Positions 9,314 to 16,800 of a DNA stretch of 64,000 nt are shown here, one piece after another (the first letter of the stretch is position 1; each line of letters starts with the position of its first letter). The notes under the pieces are model-generated. The model ran no database searches. It saw only the letters and a list, made by a program, of their open reading frames with translations, and was not told where the DNA came from. The stretch spans positions 26,696 to 90,695 of the forward strand of contig NZ_AOHX01000026.1 of the NCBI RefSeq assembly GCF_000337735.1, given 5' to 3'. The stretch comes from Natronorubrum sulfidifaciens JCM 14089. GTDB taxonomy: Archaea; Halobacteriota; Halobacteria; Halobacteriales; Natrialbaceae. The position numbers were made by a program, and so were the translations under genes.

Positions 9314-9406
9314 ACCACGAACTGGGTGGATTGGGGGTTTGTAGCTGTCGGGGTCGGCTCGAGCGTATCCGTCAAAAAACACACCGCGGCTGGTCGAGGT
9401 CGACGC

Positions 9407-10411
9407 TCAGGCGTCGTCCGGTGCCACCGCGTCCATCGTCTGTCGAACCTCGTCTTCGGTCGCACCGCGCGGGAAGCTAACGGCGATGGCGTCGATCCCG
9501 TCGACGGCCTCGTAGCGCTCGAGGCTCTCGCGAGCCGATTCGGGGTCGCCCACGGCACAGAGATCGTCGAGCAGGTCGTCGCCGAGACAGTCAAGTGCGC
9601 GCTCGCGGTCGCCTGCCTGCCAGGCGTCGTGGATCTCGACGGCCTCGTCGTAGCCCTGACGCTCGAGGGCGTCGCGGTAGAACGTGCCCATGCCGCCGAC
9701 GTAGAAGGCGACGTGCTGACGGGCGAGGTCGCGGGCACGATCAGTATCGTCCAGCACACAGCAGGTCACGCCGGTCGTGACCTGCACGTCTTCGGGGTCG
9801 CGCTCGCCCAGTTCTGCCCCGCGTTCGATGTCCTCGAGGCGGTCGCGGACGCCATCGGGGGTGAGCATGATGCCGTGCCAGCCGTCGGCAAAGCGGCCGG
9901 CGAGTTCGACGGCCTTCGGCCCCATCCCGGTGACTTCGATCGGTGGGGTGGGTTCCGGCGGCGCACAGCGCAGTCGAAAGCCCGAGAGGTCGAACTCGTC
10001 GCCGTCGTAGTCGACGGGTTCGCCCGAGAGCACCTGCCGGACGATGTCGACAGTTTCACGGGTTCGCTTGAGCGGGTTGCCGTACTCGAGGCCGTGCCAG
10101 TTTTCGATGACGACGGGGCCGCTCGGGCCGAGGCCGAGTCGAAAACGGCCCTCGGAGAGTTCCTGTAACGTTGCTGCCGTCTGGCCCAACAGGGCAGGTG
10201 AGCGCGAGTAGGTGTTGAGGATGCTCGAGCCGATATCAATTTCGTCGGTGCGTTCGGCCATCGCTGTCAGGACGGTCACGCCGTCGCGACCCCACGTCTC
10301 GGGGAGCCACGCGCAGTCGTAGCCACCGGCTTCGGCCCGCTGGGTGTAGTCAACGATCGAGTCGACGGTCGGCTGTGCAGCGACCGGCAGGTGGACGTCT
10401 CGGTCGGTCAT
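9407..10411 (-). CDS. F420-dependent LLM-class oxidoreductase
   Basis: A 334-residue luciferase-like (LLM) flavin/F420 enzyme: VHLPVAAQPTVDSIVDYTQRAE at the N-terminus, GYDCAWLPETWGRD, IDIGSSILNTYSRSP, and RFRLGLGPSGPVVIENWHG, all family landmarks of the TIM barrel and F420-binding face. Such proteins use reduced F420 to reduce imines, ketones or enoyl-type substrates; the natural substrate cannot be read. Its ATG (10409-10411) overlaps the stop of the upstream SDR gene as ATGA, so the two are translationally coupled and probably act in one pathway near the acyl-CoA genes. Confidence 0.88.
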   Translation of the reverse strand: MTDRDVHLPVAAQPTVDSIVDYTQRAEAGGYDCAWLPETWGRDGVTVLTAMAERTDEIDIGSSILNTYSRSPALLGQTAATLQELSEGRFRLGLGPSGPVVIENWHGLEYGNPLKRTRETVDIVRQVLSGEPVDYDGDEFDLSGFRLRCAPPEPTPPIEVTGMGPKAVELAGRFADGWHGIMLTPDGVRDRLEDIERGAELGERDPEDVQVTTGVTCCVLDDTDRARDLARQHVAFYVGGMGTFYRDALERQGYDEAVEIHDAWQAGDRERALDCLGDDLLDDLCAVGDPESARESLERYEAVDGIDAIAVSFPRGATEDEVRQTMDAVAPDDA

Positions 10412-11184
10412 ACCTCGTACTCCTCCGAAATCTGGGGGACGCCACCGGCGGTGATCGTCTCGCCGACGATGTATGAGGCGGCGGGGCTCGCGAGGAACTG
10501 CGCGATGTCGGCGATTTCCTCGACGGTGCCGATCCGTCGGGCGACTGCCTCGCGGTCGATGTTGTCGGCGGAGACGCCCATCTGGCTCTCGACGCCCGGC
10601 GTGGCGACGAAGCCGGGGGCGATGCAGTTGACGCGGACGTCGTCGTGGGCCCACTCGTTGGAGAGGGTCGTCGTCAGGTTGATGACGGCGGCTTTGGCCG
10701 CGCCGTAGGGACTCATCAGCGGCGAGCCGCGCTGGCCGGCGACGCTCGCGAAGTTGATTACGGTGCCGCCGCCGTCTTTGAGGTGTGCCGCGGCGGCGTG
10801 CGTGCAGTGATAGGTGCCGTGGAGGTTGATGTCGACGATGGTCTGCCAGCCGTTCGGCGAGACGTCGTCGAACGCGGCCATGAACGACGCGCCGGCGTTG
10901 TTGACCAGCACATCGAGGCTGCCGAACTCCTCGACGGTGGCTTCGACGAGCCCCTCGACGGCCTCTCGATCCGTCACGTCACACTCGACCGCCAGCGCCC
11001 GGGCGGGGCTGTCGCCCTCGTTGATCTCCTCGGCGACGGGATCGACGTTTTCCTGCTCGCGCGAGCAGACGACGACGTCGACGCCGTCCTCGGCGAACCG
11101 CCGTGCGATTGCCCGCCCGATCCCACTCGAGGACCCGGTGACGATGGCGGTCTCGCCGTCGATGCCGAACTGAGCGGTGCTCAC
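10408..11184 (-). CDS. SDR-family oxidoreductase
   Basis: A 258-residue classical short-chain dehydrogenase/reductase. The cofactor loop TGSSSGIG is at residues 16-23, the NNAG motif near 91, and the catalytic Ser...YGAAK is present, with an INCIAPG-type segment (VRVNCIAPGFVATP). The Arg after the second beta strand region (SREQEN) suggests NADP preference. SDRs of this type often act as 3-oxoacyl-CoA or alcohol reductases, fitting the neighbouring acyl-CoA gene block. The start is taken as the GTG at 11182-11184; an in-frame TTG lies two codons upstream. It overlaps the F420 gene by four bases. Confidence 0.88.
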   Translation of the reverse strand: MSTAQFGIDGETAIVTGSSSGIGRAIARRFAEDGVDVVVCSREQENVDPVAEEINEGDSPARALAVECDVTDREAVEGLVEATVEEFGSLDVLVNNAGASFMAAFDDVSPNGWQTIVDINLHGTYHCTHAAAAHLKDGGGTVINFASVAGQRGSPLMSPYGAAKAAVINLTTTLSNEWAHDDVRVNCIAPGFVATPGVESQMGVSADNIDREAVARRIGTVEEIADIAQFLASPAASYIVGETITAGGVPQISEEYEV

Positions 11185-11329
11185 GCGCAACCACCGACGC
11201 TTCGAGGTATCTGTGTTACCATTGTTAGTTCCACTCGAGTGTATGGAGAGTTTGTTAATAAAGATGGGTATGAATCCCGCAGCGTTAAGTGCGCGGCAAT
11301 CACTGCCACAGACAGACGACAGATCACTA

Positions 11330-11454
11330 TGACAGGCGACACCCTACCCACCCGACTCGAGGGCTCGATTCGGAACCAGAACGCCGCAGACGGCACGCGA
11401 CTCGAGCGACCGCCCGTCACTGGCGATCGAACGATGAGTCAGAGGGCCGACTGA
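11330..11454 (+). CDS. Possible small protein coupled to HAD gene
   Basis: A 41-codon ORF (begins MTGDTLPTRLEGSIRNQN) ends at a TGA whose last base is the first base of the HAD ATG (TGATG). That one-base overlap is typical of translational coupling and is the main support. The peptide is polar with no recognised family, and it may equally be a leader ORF or non-coding. Confidence 0.3.
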
Positions 11455-12179
11455 TGGCCGAACGCGACTCGAGCGCGAGCGATCCCGACTGCATCGAGTG
11501 GGAGGCCGTCTTCTGGGACATCGGGGGTGTCATCCTCGACCTCGAGTCCGTCCGGGAGGCCCACGAGGCGTTTATCGCCACGCTCGTCGAGCGACACGAC
11601 CTCGAGACGACGGTCGAGGAGGCGACGGCGACGTGGCGGTCGGCCGTCGGAAACCACTTCCGAGAGCGCGAGGGGACGGAGTTTCGGGCCGCACGCAACG
11701 CCTACGAGAAGGGGATCGACGAACTCGCCGCCGAACCGATCCCGAAACGGGCGTGGCTGTCGACGTTCGAAGACGTCGTCCAGTCGTCGATCGAACCCGT
11801 GCCGGGTGCCGTCGAGACGATCACGGCACTGGCCGAGCGAGACCTCCACGTCGGCGTCATCAGCGACGTCGACGACGAGGAGGGCAAGTGGATGTTGTCG
11901 CAGTTCGGCGTCCGCGAGCGCTTCGACTCGATCACCACCTCCGAGGAGGTCGGCCGGACGAAACCCGATCCGGCGATGTTCGAAACCGCCCTCGAGAAAG
12001 CCAACGTCGACCCTAGCAGATCGCTGATGATCGGCGATCGTTACGACCACGACGTATACGGGGCCGATCGGATGGGAATGCACGGCGTCGCCTTCGGGGC
12101 CGACGACGGGCCGGCCGTCGCCTATCGAATCGAGTCGCCAGAAGACGTCCTCGAGATCATCGACGACGACGGCTGCTGA
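11454..12179 (+). CDS. HAD-superfamily hydrolase
   Basis: A 241-residue HAD phosphatase. Motif I is FWDIGGVILD with nucleophile D22; the usual +2 acid is replaced by Gly24, a variant known in the DxGG-type HAD families. Motif II is the Ser/Thr in VISDVDD, motif III the Lys in GRTKPDP, and motif IV IGDRYDHDVYGA. An alpha-helical cap lies at about 35-100. Members hydrolyse phosphate esters or haloacids; the replaced acid makes classic phosphatase chemistry less certain. It is immediately followed by a phosphotransferase-like gene, a pairing reminiscent of ACAD10 (HAD plus APH domains) in acyl-CoA metabolism. That parallel is inference. Confidence 0.82.
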   Translation: MAERDSSASDPDCIEWEAVFWDIGGVILDLESVREAHEAFIATLVERHDLETTVEEATATWRSAVGNHFREREGTEFRAARNAYEKGIDELAAEPIPKRAWLSTFEDVVQSSIEPVPGAVETITALAERDLHVGVISDVDDEEGKWMLSQFGVRERFDSITTSEEVGRTKPDPAMFETALEKANVDPSRSLMIGDRYDHDVYGADRMGMHGVAFGADDGPAVAYRIESPEDVLEIIDDDGC

Positions 12180-12314
12180 CGCTCGTTGCGAACAATGTAA
12201 GCACAGAAGGCGGCGAAACTATTTTCGTAAAGTAGTGACGTGGTAGTACCGAACACAGATGCTGAGTTCGTATTGTGATCCGGTCGTCGCCGTCGTACCG
12301 ACACCCCAGCCCAC

Positions 12315-13409
12315 ATGAGCGACAGCTACTACGAGCGGCTGGTCGACGAACCGTCGCTGGTTGCGCACCTCGAGGACCACCTCGGCGCGGTCGACGACTA
12401 CGAAATCGACCGCCACCGAGAAGGACACTCGAACGAGACGCTCTTTCTCGAGTGGGGCGATCGAGACCTGGTGCTCCGTCGCCCACCGCCGGGAAACACC
12501 GCCGACACGGCCCACGATGTCCTTCGGGAGTACCGCGTCACGGCGGCGCTGGCCGAGACCGACGTTCCCGTTCCCGAGCCGGTACTGGCCTGTGAGGACC
12601 ATGACGTCATCGGGAGTGACTTCTACGTCATGGAGCGACTCGAGGGTGACGTCCTCCGAGACGACGAACCCGATCGGTTTGCCGCGTCCGAACACCGTCA
12701 ACGGATCGGCGAGGAACTCGTCGACACGCTCGCGAAAATCCACGACGTGGCGTACGAGTCGGTCGGCCTCGGCGAGTTCGGCCGGCCCGCGGGCTACACG
12801 CAGCGACAGGTCGACCGCTGGGGGACACAGCTATCGTGGGCGTTCGAGGTCACCGAAGACGAGCGGGCAGTGCCGGATCTTCACGCGGTCGGCGACTGGC
12901 TCCGCGACAGCGTGCCCGAGGAGCACCCCCACACGCTCGTTCACGGCGACTACAAACTCGACAACGTCATGTTCGGAACGGGAGGAGCCGATCGCGCGAC
13001 CGACGACAACGCCGAGCGGTCGCCGGCACTCGTCGCGGTCTTCGACTGGGAGATGGCCACGCTCGGCGATCCGCGCGCCGATCTGGGCTGGATGCTGTCC
13101 TACTGGCGCGATCCGAAAGACCCCGCGCCGTCGATGCCCGAACTCACCAGTCGGTTCATGGAACGGGAAGGGTATCCGACACGGGTCGAACTCGTCGACC
13201 GCTGGGAAACCCACACCGGCCTCGAGTTCGAACACGAGCGGTTCTACCGGACACTCGCCGTCTACAAACTGGCCGCCCTCGGCGAGATGTTCTTCCGACG
13301 CTACCTCGAGGGCAACAGCGACAACCCGATCTACCCGAAGATGGAGGCCCGCGTCCCGGCGCTGACCGCTCGAGCGATGCGGATCATCGAGGGTGACGAG
13401 CCGCTGTAG
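12315..13409 (+). CDS. APH/ACAD10-like phosphotransferase family protein
   Basis: A 364-residue kinase-like protein. N-terminal lobe elements include GHSNETLFLEWGDRDLVLRRP; the catalytic loop is HGDYKLDNVMF and the metal motif is FDWEMATLGDPRADLGW, both diagnostic for the aminoglycoside-phosphotransferase fold. The branch resembles ACAD10/11-associated kinases, which phosphorylate hydroxyacyl-CoAs during 4-hydroxy-acid breakdown, and the next gene encodes 3-hydroxyacyl-CoA dehydrogenase. True antibiotic resistance is unlikely from context. The ATG at 12315 follows a 135-bp AT-richer gap after the HAD gene. Confidence 0.85.
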   Translation: MSDSYYERLVDEPSLVAHLEDHLGAVDDYEIDRHREGHSNETLFLEWGDRDLVLRRPPPGNTADTAHDVLREYRVTAALAETDVPVPEPVLACEDHDVIGSDFYVMERLEGDVLRDDEPDRFAASEHRQRIGEELVDTLAKIHDVAYESVGLGEFGRPAGYTQRQVDRWGTQLSWAFEVTEDERAVPDLHAVGDWLRDSVPEEHPHTLVHGDYKLDNVMFGTGGADRATDDNAERSPALVAVFDWEMATLGDPRADLGWMLSYWRDPKDPAPSMPELTSRFMEREGYPTRVELVDRWETHTGLEFEHERFYRTLAVYKLAALGEMFFRRYLEGNSDNPIYPKMEARVPALTARAMRIIEGDEPL

Positions 13410-13494
13410 GCCACTGCGCCAGTCTCTGTTACTGACGTTCACGAGACGCCCGACCCCGCGTACGAGCTGTATCTCTATTGACTTCGTGCTTAAC

Positions 13495-13507
13495 ATTGGT
13501 AACCTAT
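13495..13507 (+). promoter_or_regulatory. Putative operator upstream of 3HCDH gene
   Basis: The sequence ATTGGTAACCTAT lies immediately upstream of a TATA-like box (GTATTAAG, about 13517-13524) that in turn is 27 nt from the ATG at 13548. It matches 12 of 13 bases of the perfect palindrome ATTGGTAACCAAT found at 16747-16759 beside the Lrp-like regulator gene. The position next to the TATA/BRE fits a transcription factor site. Confidence 0.5.
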
Positions 13508-13547
13508 CGTCGGTGGTATTAAGAGCGTCCCGCTCGAGCACACGACC

Positions 13548-15506
13548 ATGTCACTCGGAAACATCGACCACGTCGCCGTCTTAGGGGCGGGGAACATGGG
13601 TCACGGAATCGCCGAAGTAACCGCAATGGCCGGCTACGACGTCTCGATGCGGGATATCAAACCCGAGTTCGTCGAGGACGGCTACGACGCGATCGCCTGG
13701 AGCCTCGAGAAACTCGAGGAGAAGGATCGACTCGACGAATCCGCCGACGAGATCCTCGCGCGGATCGAGACGACGACCGACCTCGAGGCGGCCGTCGCAG
13801 ATGCCGACCTCGTCATCGAGGCCGCACCCGAGAACCTCGAGTTGAAACACGACATCTTCAGCGACCTCGAGCGGTATACGGACGAGGAGACGCTGCTCGC
13901 GACGAACACCTCGAGTCTACCGATCTCGGACATCGCGGACGTCGTCGACACACCCGAGCGCGTCCTCGGCCTGCACTTTTTCAACCCGCCGGTGAAGATG
14001 GATCTCGTCGAGGTTATCTACGGCGAGCGGACGAGCGACGACGCCGCCGAGGCCGGCTCCGAGTGGGTCGAATCGATCGACAAGACGCCGATTTACGTCC
14101 GCAAGGACGTCCGCGGCTTCGTCGTCAACACCATCGTCGGGCCGTTCATCGGCGAACCCGCGTGGATGGTCTCCGACGGTGAGGCGACGATCCGGCAGGC
14201 CGACGCCGCGATGGTCCACCAGCGGGGCTACCCGATGGGACCGTTCGAACTCGGCGATCTGACCGGGATCGACGTCGGCTACCACGTCCGCAAAGAGGCC
14301 GGCGACGAGATCCCGCCGGTCATGGCGGAGAAAGTCGAGGCCGAAGCACTCGGCCGGAAGACCGGTCGCGGCTACTACGACTACGAGGACGGCGACGGTG
14401 CCGACTACGAGCGCGGGGATGGCGAGGGATTCGACACGCTCCGCGTTGAGGCCCGAATGATCAATCGCGCGGCGTACCTCGTCGGCGAGGATGTCGCCAC
14501 TCCCGAGGCGGTCGACACCGGCGTCCAACTCGGACTGGGCTTCCCCGAGGGCATCTGCCGTCGTGCCGACAAACTCGGGCTCGAGCGGGTGCTCGAGAAA
14601 CTCGAGACACTCCACGAGGCAACTGGCGACGACCGGTTCGAGCCCCATCCGTCCCTCGAGGAACTCGTCGACGCGGGGAAAACCGGCGAGGACGCCGGCG
14701 CTGGCTTCTACGAGTACGACGGCGACGACGGCGACCTCGACTCCTACCACCACCTGAACGTCGCACTCGAAGACGGCGTTCTGCAGGTCGAACTCGATCG
14801 ACCCTCGCGGATGAACGCGCTCTCCTCGGAGTTACTCGAGGAGATCGACGACCTGTTCTCGACGATCGACACCGACGACGTGCGGTGTGCGACGATCGAG
14901 GGCGCGGGCGACCGCGCGTTTAGCGCCGGGGCCGACATCGGCGGCTTCGCCGGCGCGGAGCCGACCGACCTGATGGACGTCACGCCGGCGTTCGAGACGG
15001 TCAACGACTTCCCGCGGCCCGTCCTCGCGAAGATCGACGGTTTCTGTCTCGGCGGCGGTTTAGAGCTTGCACTCGCCTGTGACCTGCGCCTCGCGACCGA
15101 GCGCTCGACGTTCGGCGCGCCTGAGATTACTCTTGGATTGATTCCCGGCGGCGGCGGAACCCAGCGCCTGCTGCGGCTGCTCGGTGAGACCCGTGCGAAG
15201 GAACTGGTCTTCCGGGGCAATCACATCGACGCCGACCGCGCCGAGGACTGGGGGCTGATCAACCGCTCAGTCGACCGCGACGAGTTCGACGAAACTGTCG
15301 ACGAGTTCGTCGACGACCTCCGTACCGGCCCGCCGATCGGCCTCGAGGTCGCCAAGAAGGTCATGAACGAGGGGGAAGACGCGAGTCTCGACGCCGCCAT
15401 CGCCATGGAGAGTCAGGGCTTCGGGTTGCTTGCGAGTACGGAAGACGTTTTAGAGGGGACGACGGCCTTCGCCGAGGACCGCGAGCCCGAGTTCGAGGGG
15501 AAATAA
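13548..15506 (+). CDS. 3-hydroxyacyl-CoA dehydrogenase / enoyl-CoA hydratase fusion
   Basis: A 652-residue bifunctional beta-oxidation enzyme. Residues 1-300 are the NAD-binding dehydrogenase (GAGNMG at 13-18; NTSSLPISDIA; GLHFFNPPVKMDLVEV with the catalytic His). Residues about 300-400 are its C-terminal helical domain, and residues about 405-652 the crotonase domain (SAGADIGGFAG for the oxyanion hole, GFCLGGGLELALACD, LIPGGGGTQRL). The order dehydrogenase-then-hydratase is the archaeal and ACAT-less arrangement, inverse to bacterial FadB. It converts enoyl-CoA to 3-hydroxyacyl-CoA to 3-ketoacyl-CoA. It has its own promoter with an operator-like site, and the thioesterase gene abuts its stop codon. 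Confidence 0.93.
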   Translation: MSLGNIDHVAVLGAGNMGHGIAEVTAMAGYDVSMRDIKPEFVEDGYDAIAWSLEKLEEKDRLDESADEILARIETTTDLEAAVADADLVIEAAPENLELKHDIFSDLERYTDEETLLATNTSSLPISDIADVVDTPERVLGLHFFNPPVKMDLVEVIYGERTSDDAAEAGSEWVESIDKTPIYVRKDVRGFVVNTIVGPFIGEPAWMVSDGEATIRQADAAMVHQRGYPMGPFELGDLTGIDVGYHVRKEAGDEIPPVMAEKVEAEALGRKTGRGYYDYEDGDGADYERGDGEGFDTLRVEARMINRAAYLVGEDVATPEAVDTGVQLGLGFPEGICRRADKLGLERVLEKLETLHEATGDDRFEPHPSLEELVDAGKTGEDAGAGFYEYDGDDGDLDSYHHLNVALEDGVLQVELDRPSRMNALSSELLEEIDDLFSTIDTDDVRCATIEGAGDRAFSAGADIGGFAGAEPTDLMDVTPAFETVNDFPRPVLAKIDGFCLGGGLELALACDLRLATERSTFGAPEITLGLIPGGGGTQRLLRLLGETRAKELVFRGNHIDADRAEDWGLINRSVDRDEFDETVDEFVDDLRTGPPIGLEVAKKVMNEGEDASLDAAIAMESQGFGLLASTEDVLEGTTAFAEDREPEFEGK

Positions 15507-15953
15507 ATGGCGCAGGAACCGAGCCAGTCAACGGACTGGCCTGAGTGGGGCTCGTTCGTCGACCAGCACGGCTACCTCTCGTGGCTCGACGTCAGCGTTG
15601 TTCGTCTCGAGGACGGGACGGCGGTCCTCGAGGTCGAACACAACGAAGAGTTCGAGAACCCGGTCGGAAGCGACGGCTACGATCCGGTTCACGGCGGTAT
15701 CGTCGCCACGCTGATCGACACGGCGAGTGCGTTCGCCCTCCGAACGACGTTCGACGAGCCGGCAACGGCGCGGCTGACGACGACCGATCTCAACGTCTCG
15801 TACCTTCGGCCGGCGACGGGTGACCTCCGAGCGAGGGCGGAAGTGATTCGCGCTGGCGGAACGACCGGCGTCACCGACGTGTCGGTCACCGGTGCCGACG
15901 GCGAGGCAGCCGTCGGACGCACTACCTACCGGCTGTTCCGGCCCGGCGACTGA
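15507..15953 (+). CDS. PaaI-type hotdog thioesterase
   Basis: A 148-residue hotdog-fold protein. The core helix region YDPVHGGIVATLIDTASAFA carries the HGG and catalytic Asp pattern of the PaaI/YbdB thioesterases, and TTDLNVSYLRPATGDL is the following strand pair. It should hydrolyse acyl-CoA or aryl-CoA esters, releasing CoA during fatty acid or aromatic acid catabolism. The ATG follows the dehydrogenase stop directly (TAAATG), so both are one transcription and translation unit. Confidence 0.87.
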   Translation: MAQEPSQSTDWPEWGSFVDQHGYLSWLDVSVVRLEDGTAVLEVEHNEEFENPVGSDGYDPVHGGIVATLIDTASAFALRTTFDEPATARLTTTDLNVSYLRPATGDLRARAEVIRAGGTTGVTDVSVTGADGEAAVGRTTYRLFRPGD

Positions 15954-15990
15954 GCCGGGATGGCTAACCCTCGGCGGGTTCAGGTCCCAC

Positions 15991-16509
15991 TCACTGCTCG
16001 TCGTGAAGGTCTTTGTAGATCTGTGGGTCGGTCTGGAACTTCAACACGTTGTGGACCGACGAGTTGCGAATGTTCGCGATGACGTCGCCGTACTCCTTGT
16101 AGCAGTTGTGAATCCACTTCGAGATCTGTTCGCGGCTGCGAAACATCATGACGGTCTTCCACTGGTACTCCCCGTCCGAGAGGAAGAAAAACAGGGTGTG
16201 TTTGTCCCCTTGGATGTGTTCCATCGCATTACGCCAGCTCTCTTCGAAGTGTTCCGTGTTGAACTTGAACTCGAACAGCGCAAAGATGTAGTACTCCTCG
16301 TTGGGGATGATCGCCTCCCGGAAGACCCCCTCGTCGCGCATCCGCCGGATCGATTCACTGACGGTGACGTGGGAGACGTCGATATCGTACTCCGATTTGA
16401 GCACGCTCGTCAACTCTCGCGAGGAGAGCTGTGGATCGTTCGCAAGCTCACACAGGATGGCAATATCGCGGTCCTTGAAATCCCAGTTTGGGCGTTCGCC
16501 GTCGGTCAT
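15991..16509 (-). CDS. Lrp/AsnC-like winged-helix regulator
   Basis: The 172-residue protein begins with an Lrp-type HTH: DFKDRDIAILCELANDP, then SSRELTSVLKSEYDIDVSHVTVSESIRRM as recognition helices. The C-terminal part (residues 70-172) is a mixed domain rich in Phe/Tyr and His, not a canonical RAM domain, so the effector may differ. It is convergent with the thioesterase gene (37 bp between stops) and is the best candidate to read the ATTGGTAACCAAT sites around this acyl-CoA block. A TATA-like CATACTAAT on the minus strand at about 16534-16543 suits a leaderless start at 16509. Confidence 0.8.
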   Translation of the reverse strand: MTDGERPNWDFKDRDIAILCELANDPQLSSRELTSVLKSEYDIDVSHVTVSESIRRMRDEGVFREAIIPNEEYYIFALFEFKFNTEHFEESWRNAMEHIQGDKHTLFFFLSDGEYQWKTVMMFRSREQISKWIHNCYKEYGDVIANIRNSSVHNVLKFQTDPQIYKDLHDEQ

Positions 16510-16800
16510 ATTAGTGTGCAGTGTGGTGGGTCATTAGTATGCATCTGTTCCGTCCAGAGCAGTCGGTCGCTGTCGACAGCCAGCCGACCCTCTCGAGGTC
16601 AGGACCTGACTGAGCGAGTGCCGACGACGGGCAGTTCTGCGCCTGTGGCCACGACAGACACGTCGTCCGACTGGCTCGACAAATTTCCGTGGTGACATAT
16701 CCGCACTTCGATTTCCAACACAAAATCAGTTCGGGAGAGTGCTTCCATTGGTAACCAATTCCGGAGGTGTGCCGCCGACTGCACAGCGTCGATCGACTGG
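16510..16800. other. Intergenic region upstream of regulator
   Basis: This 291-bp gap holds the promoter of the Lrp-like gene (TATA-like element near 16534-16543) and the perfect palindrome described separately. No ORF in it looks coding. Confidence 0.5.
16747..16759. promoter_or_regulatory. Perfect 13-bp palindrome ATTGGTAACCAAT
   Basis: Arms ATTGGT and ACCAAT flank a single central base. A near-identical copy sits at 13495-13507 before the dehydrogenase/hydratase gene, and the core GGTAAC occurs again (minus strand, 11215-11220) about 30 bp before the SDR start. It is 240 bp upstream of the regulator start and 42 bp past the end of the helicase gene, so which promoter it controls here is unclear. 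Confidence 0.5.

Noticed and set aside
12315-13409. Aminoglycoside resistance kinase
   Set aside because: The APH fold is broad; haloarchaeal context with acyl-CoA genes and ACAD10-like motifs favours metabolic kinase activity.
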